Made by a program: the position numbers and the translations under genes. Below are positions 1 to 9,592 of a stretch of DNA of 33,717 nt, piece by piece; position 1 is the first letter of the stretch; each line of letters opens with the position of its first letter. Source of the stretch: Nymphaea colorata (taxonomy: Eukaryota > Streptophyta > Magnoliopsida > Nymphaeales > Nymphaeaceae); the NCBI RefSeq assembly GCF_008831285.2, contig NW_022205169.1, positions 1-33,717 of the forward strand. Direction: 5' to 3'. The notes beneath the pieces are model-generated. The model was given only the letters and a program-made list of their open reading frames with translations, searched no databases and was not told where the DNA came from.

Positions 1-93
1 CCCAACCCCAACCCCAACCCCAACCCCAACCCCAACCCCAACCCCAACCCCAACCCCAACCCCAACCCCAACCCCAACCCCAACCCCAACCCC
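1..93. repeat. Left telomere, CCCCAA repeats
   Basis: The window opens with about 15 perfect CCCCAA units, which is the C-rich strand of a GGGGTT telomere read from the chromosome end inward. The last unit ends CCCC at 90-93 and unique sequence TTAGTTTTTTC follows at once. GGGGTT is the telomere repeat known from Tetrahymena and related oligohymenophoreans. Euplotes, Oxytricha and Stylonychia use GGGGTTTT instead. The block is therefore a genuine end of a macronuclear chromosome. Confidence 0.97.
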
Positions 94-357
94 TTAGTTT
101 TTTCTATTAAATAGAGAGATATAAAATATGAGTGTTCTCAGTTCTTAGTCTTTGATTTTGATTTCGAATCACCAAATCCTAAGCTAAATTCAAATTGTGC
201 CTCCTCCCAAAATCAACATAATTTCCCTATTTTCACCTCCAAAATATTCAACAATGCATCACAGCCATCCTCTTTCTCCAAATTATGAGAAAAACTGTGT
301 TTAATGATGTTGCCTTTATGGGAAAATAAGGTTGAATTGATTGATGTATTTTATTTT
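94..357. other. Subtelomeric non-coding spacer
   Basis: AT-rich sequence between the telomere and the first start codon. No repeat array or coding frame is visible. Read on the opposite strand, its telomere-proximal edge is AAAAAACTAA followed by GGGG. The AAACTAA part recurs beside the internal GGGGTT array at 11961. The segment presumably carries the promoter of the gene starting at 358. Confidence 0.6.
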
Positions 358-2694
358 ATGGGGCAAAGCACTTCTGATGCGCTGTAAGTTCGTTCCCTCC
401 TGCTCAAAACTGGCTGCCATCTGACAAATAAAGCAACGTTTTCGTCCACCGCGGCACTCACTAACAAGTGCACAGACATTTCATACGCATACTCGCCAAA
501 GATTTGCCGCGGGAAACGGCCCTCTTCTCTACAAGAATGAACAATCACCAACCCTATGTCTGTAGATTGCTCTATTTCCACCTCGCCTCCGACCCAGGGC
601 TTCTCAAGACCATTAAAAAGAGTTTAGGGAGATGCTTATTTATACTGATCGCTTCCTGCAACTGCGCGAGTGGAACAAGTAAAAGATGATCTTCGCTTGC
701 ACGGCCTACGCCGATTGATTAGTGTACATGGGCCGATCAGAATCAGCGAACACATGCTCGGTCAAAATTAGTGCGGCGAGGTCAAGGTGTGGATTAGCGA
801 AAACCCCGCCAACAACCACCCTGACTCCAAATACATGAGCGAGGAGCAGTCCATGGCCGATTTCGCAGCCATTCTCACCAAAAAGAATCAATAATTAGCC
901 AACTGCCTCATAGGATGTATCACTCTTAAAGAAGCCTCAGAACGCATCAATCGCTCACAAAAAGAGGAATCATTATCACAGCAAACTCACAGCCATCGTG
1001 CCACAGGAGGCTAAGAGGCTTCTAAAAAGAAGGAAACTGTCGATAAAACTATCGTAACTCCATATAAAAACGTCTTTGGAGAATTTGATGGAACCAAATC
1101 CAAACATGAGCATCTACTGACTCCTAAAGCAAATGCTAAAAACTTTGAACATTATCCTCAAAGTTCCTTCCTTTCGAAAGAGGATTAGTTCAGCATACAG
1201 GCAACAAACTCAATAACGCTTGGCCGTTACAGGGACTTTCCACAACCACCCAAAAACATCCCTCTATAAGATCCGTTGATGTGTAAATCTAGGAGTAAAT
1301 GCAATAATTAGACAATGATGGATGCTGTTAAGAGTGCAGATTCAAGCAGTCGGCCAAATATGGCAGAGACTAGCCTTGAGTTCAACAAAAAGTGTGGGTC
1401 CAGCATCAAAACTCAATAACCAGCAAACCTTTCATCTATCAACCGAGATTTTAAACAGCTAACAACTTATCCTCTCCTTTAGGAAACTATCCAACTCTAA
1501 AGGCAAAGCTGAAACTACTTGGGCATCTGCAGCTGAGTCTTCAACCTCTACTCCACTGCTCTTACCATAACCGAAGATAAGCCAAGTCTGGTAATAACTT
1601 GAAAGAAGTGCTAAGAACGGTTAGGGCATCACTATCATCAATAATAATGTGAACAATTACTACAATAGTGTAACTCACAACCATATATCAAGGCCTAAAA
1701 ACCTCACCAGGACCAATTTCACCAGTTTAGAACCCAAAGCAAGAAAGAAGAAACTCCAACAGTCTAAATGCTCATGCCTCAAACCAATTCTTCAAAACTG
1801 GCGTCAAAGGCAAAGAAAAATACACCATTCCCAATTTCCTTCAGCAAAAGAAAAAGCCAACCAGCCAGTGGATAGAAGAACCTCAATCATATGTTGGAAA
1901 GTGCAAATCAAATGTTAACTTAATCAAAATGGAAATATTTTATCAAACCCGCAATAGTCACCATGCTAATCTCCACACATAACTAGTAATAGCCATATCT
2001 AAGATGAACATTCAAAAAAGAGTCACAAAGTGCTAAATTTCACAAAAAATGATCCTACAATGATACCCACAAGGCTTCAACTCCTACCTTTAGTTTCAGT
2101 AATGCACTGCATCCTCGTACTCCTCCTCCAATGTCTCCTCAAACTTTCTCTTCCTTTCAGAAGGGGTTCGGAAATTTCTAATTTAGAGTTCCGCTGAGAA
2201 CCAAGACAACTTAGTTTTACCAAAAAAATAAAGATGGAGTAAAAAAGGACTAAATTCAAAATAAAAGCTTTACCCAACATGAACTTTAGAAGAGCATTTA
2301 TGAGTAAAAATAAGCAGAAGAGCAAGAAAAGGAAAAGGAAAAAGAAAAAGAAAAAAAAGAAAAAGAAAAGGAAAAAAAAGAAAGAAAAGAAGTAAATAAG
2401 AAGGAGCAGCAGCAGAGATGAATTCAATAAGCCAGAACCACCTGCATAGGAACCAAGCCTCAAGGATAAGGTGGTAAACTTGAATTCAAAAAGCAGTGAG
2501 AAACTAATTTAAGTTTTTACTTGGAGGAGGGCCTGAAGGTAAATAAAAGCAAGAATAGTCAACAAGAACAACGCTGAACTCTAAAGCAGATGAAGGATAA
2601 GCCAAATAAGGAACTAAAAGATAAAATAATTCGGAAACAAATTGTATTTGCTGAGCTTAAAAAAGAAGCTTTAAAAGTTCTAACTGATGATTGA
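358..2694 (+). CDS. Multi-exon, largely disordered protein of unknown function
   Basis: I do not recognise this protein. The model starts at ATG 358 (MGQSTSDAL). A 50-nt intron at 384-433 (GTAAGT start, CTGAC near the 3' end) leads to an exon reading FVHRGTHEQVHRHFIRILAK. A 44-nt intron at 679-722 joins REWN to NVHGPIRISEHM, and a 31-nt intron lies at 2496-2526. The first roughly 150 residues look folded. The rest is rich in Ser, Thr, Lys, Pro and Asn, as in a disordered scaffold, and ends in a Lys/Glu tract (2322-2395) followed by AELKKEALKVLTDD and TGA at 2692. TAA and TAG occur throughout as sense codons. Frame jumps near 615, 1505, 2080, 2410 and 2640 look like one-base deletions or further introns, so exon borders beyond the first are approximate. 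It converges with the TMEM181-like gene. Confidence 0.55.
2322..2395 (+). repeat. Purine tract encoding Lys/Glu repeats
   Basis: A nearly pure A/G run made of GAA, AAA and AAG codons inside the 358 gene. It encodes an alternating EKEK segment, probably a charged single helix. The antisense frame of this tract gives an artificial run of Phe and Leu and should not be taken as a gene. Confidence 0.8.
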
Positions 2695-2842
2695 ACTAAT
2701 ATATCTTTTCAATCATATTCATAATCATATCTCTGAGCATTCATCCATTTCATCCATACATCTTAAAAGCATTTGATCTTTAAGCAGTATTACAAGATTA
2801 TTCATATGATAAATCACCAATTATCAATCGAATTCTGAAGAT

Positions 2843-4582
2843 TCAACTCATGTTTATGCTCTTTTTTATTTTGTCGTCGTCACGATTGTTCTATTTTTTA
2901 TTTTTCACATTCGAGTCGCTAAAGTTTTCCATATCATCATCTAAGTTGACGTCTACAAGGTCGATAGTCCCAACAGTGATAACATCGTAATTGTTTTGTT
3001 GCTGCTATGAGCCGGCCTCTTCTGGGTTTTACAACTTTTCAACCTCCTCCCGAGTGATGGTAAACATGTACTGGAGATAGTAAATGTATATGTTAATGAG
3101 TCCATAGACGACCATGATGCCTTTTCCCGAGTAGTTGTAAAGGATGAGTGAGTTGGTGACCACGATTATGAACACTCCAAAGATGAATGCGCTTGAGAAG
3201 GCCATGAAGAGGCTGCTTCTCCAGGTCCTCCCTTCAGGAGCAATGCAGCTACTAACGAAGCGAACGCTGATATACACAATGCCTGCAAAGAACACGAGTC
3301 CGATAATGACTCGAGCTGCAACGTACCTCGCCGCAAAATCCTCAGGAATGAAAGGGTCTCCGCTTACCTGCTGCATGGCGTAAGCCATCATGCAAATGAT
3401 CAAAATGAGCCAGAAATCGCAACTAGGCAATTTTCTTGCAGTTAGCTGAACGGTCTCCCTCTGTCCATCCTCGAAGTAAATGCGATCTGCGAACACCAAC
3501 CACATGAGCAATAGAAGGCAATCAGATTGATTATGAAAAGTAGACTAAAGAAGGCGCTAAGTTATGAAAAGGCTACCTTGCACCATTGGGCTTGAGGACA
3601 GTTATGGGATAGAAGGGTCATTGAACATGATGAGCAGCACAGATGCAACTGCAACCATCTTTTGCTCGATGATCTTTTTGTCTTATGGGATTTTAACATA
3701 TCGACCATGTAAAGCACACATGTTAAGATGCAATATGAAGAAGATATACCGCAGGACAATCGTATACTTGGTAAACTTGGGATTCACTGCGTAGCTCTAA
3801 TTCAGCAGTATGTACCTGGAGCCTCACTGTGGTTGAGTTCAAGCCAAGGCCTTGTGAAAACTGGACCTGCTCTGCAAAGGGCTTCTCGTCGAACTGTATT
3901 ATGACAGCCAGCAAGTACTGATAGCCAATCACTGTGACTCCGTCATCAGCATAGAGGCGATACGAGCTGTCGCTAGAAAAGCTGATAGTAGCATTAAGGC
4001 TACTCGGCTTGCTGACGATATAAAAGTTGGAGTTTTTCAGCTACAAATTGTACAGTTACAAAAGGTACTTTTGCGAAATTTCTTTATAATCTTCTTCTTA
4101 CTTATCGGTTTTGAAAGATCTGCCGGTCTTACCTCCAGATAGAGTAAACCAAATTGGTTTATTGGGCCCCATCCCACGACTACTTCACCATAATAAAGTG
4201 GATTTGATTGACAAGCAAGTTGGTTTCCCACGATGGCTGAAGGGTTGTCGCAGTTTGCTAGCGATGTTCCACCAAGGGATTTTTTCCAATTATTTTTAAT
4301 GTAGACAGAAGGAACTAAGTCAGGGAGTCGTACCTGCGAAATTAGCTATGATTGCGAGAAGGATGATGATGAGTAGTAAAACTGACCAAAACATGCAAGT
4401 TGTTTTCTTATCTTGGTCATCAGCGTGAACTCTTAAGAGACTTTATCGATATCATCCTACCTCGGATTGTCGCGAATGAACGACGAGGAAGATGGCTGTT
4501 GGGGTTGCTGTGCGTATTGATTGTTTGGGAAGGTGACTTGTTCCCCTGAACCATGGGGGTTGCTATACTCTTAAACTGCCAT
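2843..4582 (-). CDS. TMEM181: TMEM181-like GOST-family seven-helix membrane protein
   Basis: Start MAVEEYSNPHGSGEQ at 4582, stop TGA at 2843. Five introns are clear: 4432-4460 (29 nt), 4315-4333 (19), 4101-4132 (32), 3797-3815 (19) and 3557-3576 (20). Removing them and restoring two bases gives an exact 540-residue frame. Order: cytoplasmic N-terminus, one helix near residues 55-75, a lumenal beta domain, LQSYAVNPKFTKYTIVLRYI entering the helical bundle, the diagnostic NDPFYPITVLKPN loop, further helices, and YGLINIYIYYLQYMF followed by an acidic tail. The NDPFxP loop, the SYxxNPxFT entry and the C-terminal helix match the TMEM181/Wntless-like family, which acts in secretory membranes. One-base deletions are apparent at about 3615 and 3510. 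Family assignment is firm; the cargo or ligand is unknown. Confidence 0.86.
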
Positions 4583-4820
4583 AAGATTATAAAAAAATGG
4601 ATGATGAAATGATAATTGAGAGCTCCACATTCATCATTAACTCAATTAACCTTATTTGTTTCAAATGTAAAATGACCATACTCAACGCATTTTTTGTCCT
4701 TTGGGTCGATCTTGCTTCTAAAGTAATCAATAAAATACTGGAATTGTGCAATAGATTATCAAGCGTTTTACCATTCTTTACAAATTATAAATTGAAAAGT
4801 AATCAGGGGTGATCTCTATC
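4583..4820. promoter_or_regulatory. Divergent intergenic region
   Basis: 238 bp lie between the TMEM181-like start at 4582 on the minus strand and ATG 4821 on the plus strand, so both promoters must sit here. An open frame also runs through it, but its codon use is poor and it has no good start. An earlier start for the plus-strand gene, for example ATG 4597 joined by an intron, cannot be ruled out. Confidence 0.5.
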
Positions 4821-6436
4821 ATGATCGACCACTACAATATCCCGATTGAGGATCTGATGGCCATTGAGGTACAAATGTCCAATAAGGCTGCCTTCGATGC
4901 ACTCGCAAAATCATTTCAGTACGATGACAACAAGTCGTTAAATCAAAATTTAAAACTGCTCTCAGAGACCGTATCAAGCTTTCTAAGGTTGGATGGGAGG
5001 GTAAAGACTTGCTTTGTGGATTATTTCGTCTAGAAAAATATACCGATTGAGGTGACCTTCAAACCGTTGCGTGCTGATCAGCTTCAGAATATTATCGAGG
5101 AGTGGCTTAGTTTGCATACTGAAAGCAGCACTATAATTGAGAAACTCTATTCAAACAACCATCGCAACATCCTCTTCAAAAGGGTCCTTTTTGAGGAGAG
5201 ATAAATGATCGATGACTACTTCAAGACCCTTTCCTAAAAATCGATGTTGCGTGGAGTGGATCTCTACCAGTTGCTAGTTGACATTCTTTCGCCCTTCCAG
5301 CTATATGAATACAACATTGATTCTGAGACTTTCTTCGAGAAAGTTAACAGTCTCAATTCTTTTCTGGCAGTTGTCAGTAGGTTTATCCACTCGGAAAAAC
5401 GCATATCAGTAGGCATCAATTCGCAAGATGTTGAATATATCCGGAGATTTGAGTTTGATCGTCTCATATAATTCTGGGAGGGATAGAATCCAGAGCTTAT
5501 TCTCCTTTCAGAAAGAAGAAAAACCATCTCGATAAGGAAACACAAACCTTAGAAGGAAACGCGCAAGAGCAAGCTGCACAAACTGAAAGGATATGCTTAT
5601 CTTTGCCTGAGATCATTAATTAAACTTTGAAATCTTTGAACAAACTTACACCTGACAACAATAGCGTCCAAGAGCTTGAGTCTATTGAGCGTATTTACTC
5701 TTTTTTAAGAAAAGAAAAGATTTGCAATTACAAGAACGTCAACATCACCCTCATTTATAAGACCATAGTGATGAATTGTTAGAAAAAACTTCTCAAAAGA
5801 CGCAAAAGAAAGTTCAAAGTCCTTCATCAGAAACTAACGCTTTACGCCAAGAACAAGACGCAAGCAGGCATGCTTGTTTCACTGCTAGATCACATCAATC
5901 AAAACTAAACCGTTGGCAGTATCGACCAAGAAATAAGCCATTAGCAGTTCCAAACAAGCAAAATCCATCCAAGCCATTTTTCGAAATAGAAGTAAAAAAT
6001 AACCAAACAGCTTGCTTAAACCTTGCATTCAATCTACAATATATACTTTTCAACCAAATTTGGCATAGAGCAGCTAGATAAGTGTCTAGATGATATCGGA
6101 GTGGAAAGGACGGACATCCAAGGAGCAATTGAGAAGCTTTTGAGCGTTAAGGATCGGCACGATAAGAATTATGTATATTATCATCAATTCGAGAAGGTGG
6201 TTCAAGACCTTATGGTAAGAGACCCCAACCTCACCGATAAAGTCTTGGATGAGTTCTTAAAGGCGAAACTGGATGAGTTAACAACACCAAGCTACGCGAG
6301 CAGTCTCTCAAGGAGAAGATACCATGGGGGTTCGCCACCACATATTTTCGATATTGATAACTCTTCTATCTCTTATCAAAGCCAATCCGCTTAGTCTTGT
6401 GTAATAAAAGGGATAAGAGGTTAGAATTAAAATTGA
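4821..6436 (+). CDS. Helix-rich cytosolic protein, unknown function (about 538 aa)
   Basis: From ATG 4821 (MIDHYNIPIEDLMAIEVQMS) the frame stays open to TGA 6434-6436 once TAA and TAG are read as Glu. One frame jump occurs at the A5 run 5519-5523, where a single extra A restores continuity (SERRK to NHLDKETQTLEG). The protein is mostly amphipathic helix and mixed charge. It has no signal peptide, no membrane segment and no motif I can name. The C-terminal third (IGVERTDIQGAIEKLLSVKD, then YHQFEKVVQDLM) looks like a helical bundle, followed by a Ser-rich tail. It is divergent from TMEM181 and in tandem with the small membrane protein at 6507. The frame and amino-acid composition are the evidence that it is real. 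Function is not inferred. Confidence 0.7.
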
Positions 6437-6506
6437 TCATTAGATTTTTTGACTAAGCTTTTTATTTTAATCTTGGAAGATATTTAAAATCTATTTTGTC
6501 CTGCTC

Positions 6507-6974
6507 ATGCGCTTCATCCACTCCTTTTCTTTGTTTCTCTTGGGCTCGTATTTTAGCTGTGCAGTCTATTTCTTGATTAAACAGGGTCGTTTGGATATGA
6601 AATCGGTTGAGTTAAGCTTATGATTATCTATGGAACAAGGACTGGGAGCCTTTCAGCGAAGATAAGGGTGAAGACTTAGAAATTTATTTGGAATTTCTTG
6701 AATACAGATTATTGGTGATTAATTGGGGTTTATCTTTAGCCGCTTTTGACAACTGTAAATAACTTTTCAGTAAAGCTATTCTTCTTAGATACTTGCTCCT
6801 TAATGTTAATCGTGTTTTCTTCAGTGAGAGAGGTAAAGAGAGATTTTTGCCTCAATTTCAATAATTTTTCAGGCAGTTCGTTGAATGGCTTCTTAGTTTA
6901 TTTTTACGAAGAAATTAAATTATCTGGTTAAAGTCTTCCAGTATCTTAGAGCTATATGGCAGCTTGGAGATGAA
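6507..6974 (+). CDS. Small putative membrane protein, unknown function
   Basis: ATG 6507 begins MRFIHSFSLFLLGSYFSCAV, a signal peptide or signal anchor. A short intron of 28 or 31 nt ending at about 6618 joins this to YDYLWNKDWEPFSEDKGEDL. The frame continues with a second hydrophobic stretch and an aromatic and basic region (ERFLPQFQEFFRQFVEWLLS) to about 6920. The exact stop is uncertain: the frame itself stays open, and a one-base shift would reach TGA at about 6972-6974. The 3' end overlaps the end of the minus-strand EF-hand gene. No family recognised. The sequence upstream of 6858 is not shared with any other gene, which supports this as a true coding region. Confidence 0.45.
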
Positions 6975-7908
6975 ATAGTAAATATCTTCTTCACAGATAA
7001 AGCCATCTTGGTTTACATCATATGTAAAGAATGTGATAAGTTTAAGTTATTTCTCATTTAGCTTTACCATTTCCTCAATAATCGACTTCAAAAAAGTATA
7101 CGATTCAGTCTGCTCGAACTTATAATATGATGTGATCACTTAGTGGATGAATTTCGATTTGAGGTAAGCTGAGATTTTATCTCTTTCCACTTTAACATTC
7201 TTTTTGTTCTTTATATTGGATCCTTGTAAATTATTGATATTCTCCAAAAGTTGGTCTACCAATCTCTCTAGAATTTGTATTCAACTTGAGATGTTTTTTT
7301 CGGCATTTTTCTTGTGGGGATATTGAAGAGGAAAGTATTAGTTCTCTTCCTTCTTATGTCGACTAGGTCTTTCATAAGAACTTTATTGAGTTAAAGAGTG
7401 CCTTTAGAGGGTAATGTTTCGCATTTTGTTGTTCGTTTTCGCTTGCTCATCTGGGAAGACTCTTTCGACATTTTAGAGTATCGTGTTTTTAAAGGTGAAA
7501 GGGTAGGTGATATGCCTGATACTAATTTTATTCTTCTTTTTTATTCTTTTCCAGACTATATTTAACGCTAAGTTTTGAAAGGACATCATCAATGCTTCTC
7601 TTAAAATGTTGGGTTTCTCCTTTGCAAGTAAAATAATTGAAGTCTTTCTCCTATATTTTGCTTATTATTTCCTCCTCAGCTTCTGACCTAATTCTTTTTG
7701 GTCTAATTTTAAGGTCTGACGATATTTTTTCATCCAATAATCCAATTTTAAGAAGTTAATTATGCTTGTATTCTTGATGCTAACTTTGATCATTTCCTGC
7801 AAACTTGTCTTCATAGATAATGTTGATAATTGTTTTTGTGATATTTTCTTTGCCTTTCCTTTTTGTTCGTATGGGAAGTTCATTGAAAGATTAATTTTCC
7901 TCATTCAT
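6858..7908 (-). CDS. EF-hand calcium-binding protein
   Basis: The start is probably ATG 7908 (MNEENESFNELPIRTKRKGK); ATG 7904 in the next frame is the alternative. The stop is TGA at 6858. An 18-nt intron, GTTGAATACAAATTCTAG, at 7268-7285 removes what would be an in-frame TGA and joins NAEKNIS to RLVDQLLENINN. Near the C-terminus a canonical EF-hand loop, DVNQDGFICEED, is encoded at 6984-7019. It has Asp, Asn, Asp, Gly and Ile at the expected loop positions and Asp rather than Glu at position 12, which is a known variant. The N-terminal two thirds are basic and Lys/Glu rich. The reading frame changes once in the first half (about 7510), by an unseen intron or an indel. Calcium binding is likely; the partner is unknown. 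Confidence 0.6.
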
Positions 7909-7960
7909 ATTATATAATAAAACAAACAATGCTATATCTGTCAATTATTTGAAATTACGA

Positions 7961-9457
7961 TCACAATAATACTTCGTTTGCCAACTATTCGTATGCCATT
8001 TCGCAATACTTGACGAGAAGGACCATCTCCTTATCTGCTTGTATCGTCGTAAAGAATGGATTGGACATTGTGGCTCTCCAGAAGTAATATGGAAGTAGTG
8101 ATTTCGAGTACCGAGCAGCATAAGGCCCTAGTCAATCATATACTTTTAGCAAGTACAGTCACCTTACTCAGCAAAGTATAGAATTAATCCTCACTCCTAA
8201 AGTCAGATTTGTTCATTTTTGATGGGATAATCCAGAAGCAGACGTTGAATGTATCAACCTCCTCGATAACGAGCTCGAAGCGGGGATGTGTCAATACGTA
8301 CTACTTGATATAGAGTGCTAGTCTATGTTCTTCCTCGACTTGTTTTGCAATATTTTTCCATCCATTACCTTTAAGGTAAGTCCATAGCTTCAGAATATCG
8401 ATGACTCGACCGCATTGAATGTGCTTATCTCCTACATCAAGGTCACTGCTGTATGATGCGCGTTATTTATGAAATAGATACTCGGCCTTCGCACTGTTTG
8501 ACTTCGCCATAAGTCCAACATGCTTGCAGAGGAAGAAAGTGGCCTGAAGAGGGACGACAAGACCCTTATGAGGATCAAAAGTAATTGAATCCACGTTCTC
8601 AAACGATCCAATTTTCTTGATAAGCTCTTCACTCATTATATATGCTCCTCCATATGCTGCATCCATGTGGTGCCATATGTTATATTTTTTGCAAATTTCG
8701 CCTATTTATGTTATGGGATCAATATTTCCCTACACAGTTGTTCCTACAGTTGTATTTACCATCACAACTTCGTTGCCTGCATCAAGTTATTTTACAATAG
8801 CCTTTTCCAATTACGAAGGGATCATTTTTCTATTTTTATCTGTTTTGACATAGATGATGTTATCAGTTCCACCACCGACTAGAATCATACCCTTTTTAAT
8901 GGAGTAGTGGCTTACTTAGGAGGTGATAACCTTCATCGGCTTCAGCCCATACAGTCCTTGGTATTTGATTCTGGATGAATTCTGAATCTGGATAATAATA
9001 GAGCCATAAAGTTTGCGAAGGAGCCTCCAGGGGTCATAATTCCATCAATTTTTTACCAGCCAATTAAACTCTTCAGATGATCGTAGAGATAGTTCTCCAT
9101 CAGTGTGAAACAAGGTGAGATTTCATAGGTAAACACTGAACCATTGATTGAAGGTGCCATTACGGCACCGATGTAGGAATATTGATCAAAACCTCCGAAG
9201 AGTTGATTGTGAAAATGAGGGTGATAGGGCTTTACCTGATGGTCAAGGATAGATTCACATGCCTCCAAGAGCTATTCCTGTGGACAAGGTTCATCAGAGA
9301 TTGATAACTTGATAGCTGAGCTGAGCTATGCCGGCAATTTGAAGTTGATTACCTTGTTTTCTCCTTTCAAGGTAGTCTCAATAAACTCCTGGATCATGGA
9401 AAAGGTCTTACTTACGAATTACCTATCATAATTGGGGTGGATATTATCCTGCTGCAT
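7961..9457 (-). CDS. Group II PLP decarboxylase, glutamate decarboxylase (GAD/CSAD) type
   Basis: About 485 residues, a normal length for animal-type GAD or cysteine sulfinate decarboxylase. Landmarks in order: HPHFHNQLFGGFDQYSYIG, SVFTYEISPCFTLME, PGGSFANFMALLLSRF, ITS-Glu-VSHYSIKKG, HMDAAYGGAYIMSEEL, the PLP-lysine motif FDPHK (Lys codon 8565-8567), GDKHIQCGRVIDILKLW and YYFWRATMSNP. A 40-nt intron (8128-8167) lies near the 3' end. One base appears missing at 8955-8961: TKGLYGL needs GGG where GG is present. TAA at 8916 fills the conserved Glu of the TSE-x-x-HYS motif, which is strong evidence for the genetic code. The family removes the alpha-carboxylate of glutamate, cysteine sulfinate or aspartate; which substrate is used here cannot be told from sequence. 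Start MQQDNIHPNYDR is in frame with no upstream ATG. Confidence 0.9.
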
Positions 9458-9592
9458 GTTGATGGCAAAAAACTATTTATAATATAATATCTCAAATCAC
9501 ATCATCGGTAAGCTTCTTGCTAAACTTTAGAGCAGTTGAGAGTTGAAATTGCATCAACTGCTATCCAGACAGGTGGCTCTGGACCTCGGCAT

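Noticed and set aside
1-93. CCCCAA block as a CRISPR array or simple satellite
   Set aside because: There are no spacers. It is a perfect telomere repeat at the sequence end and is followed by unique subtelomeric DNA.
2077-2463. Minus-strand frame with a long run of Phe and Leu
   Set aside because: It is the complement of a Lys/Glu-coding purine tract in the plus-strand gene. The apparent membrane segment is an artefact.
4597-4812. Short plus-strand frame starting MDDEMIIESSTFII as a separate gene
   Set aside because: It begins 15 bp from the divergent TMEM181-like start, has weak codon use and no motif. It is probably promoter sequence.
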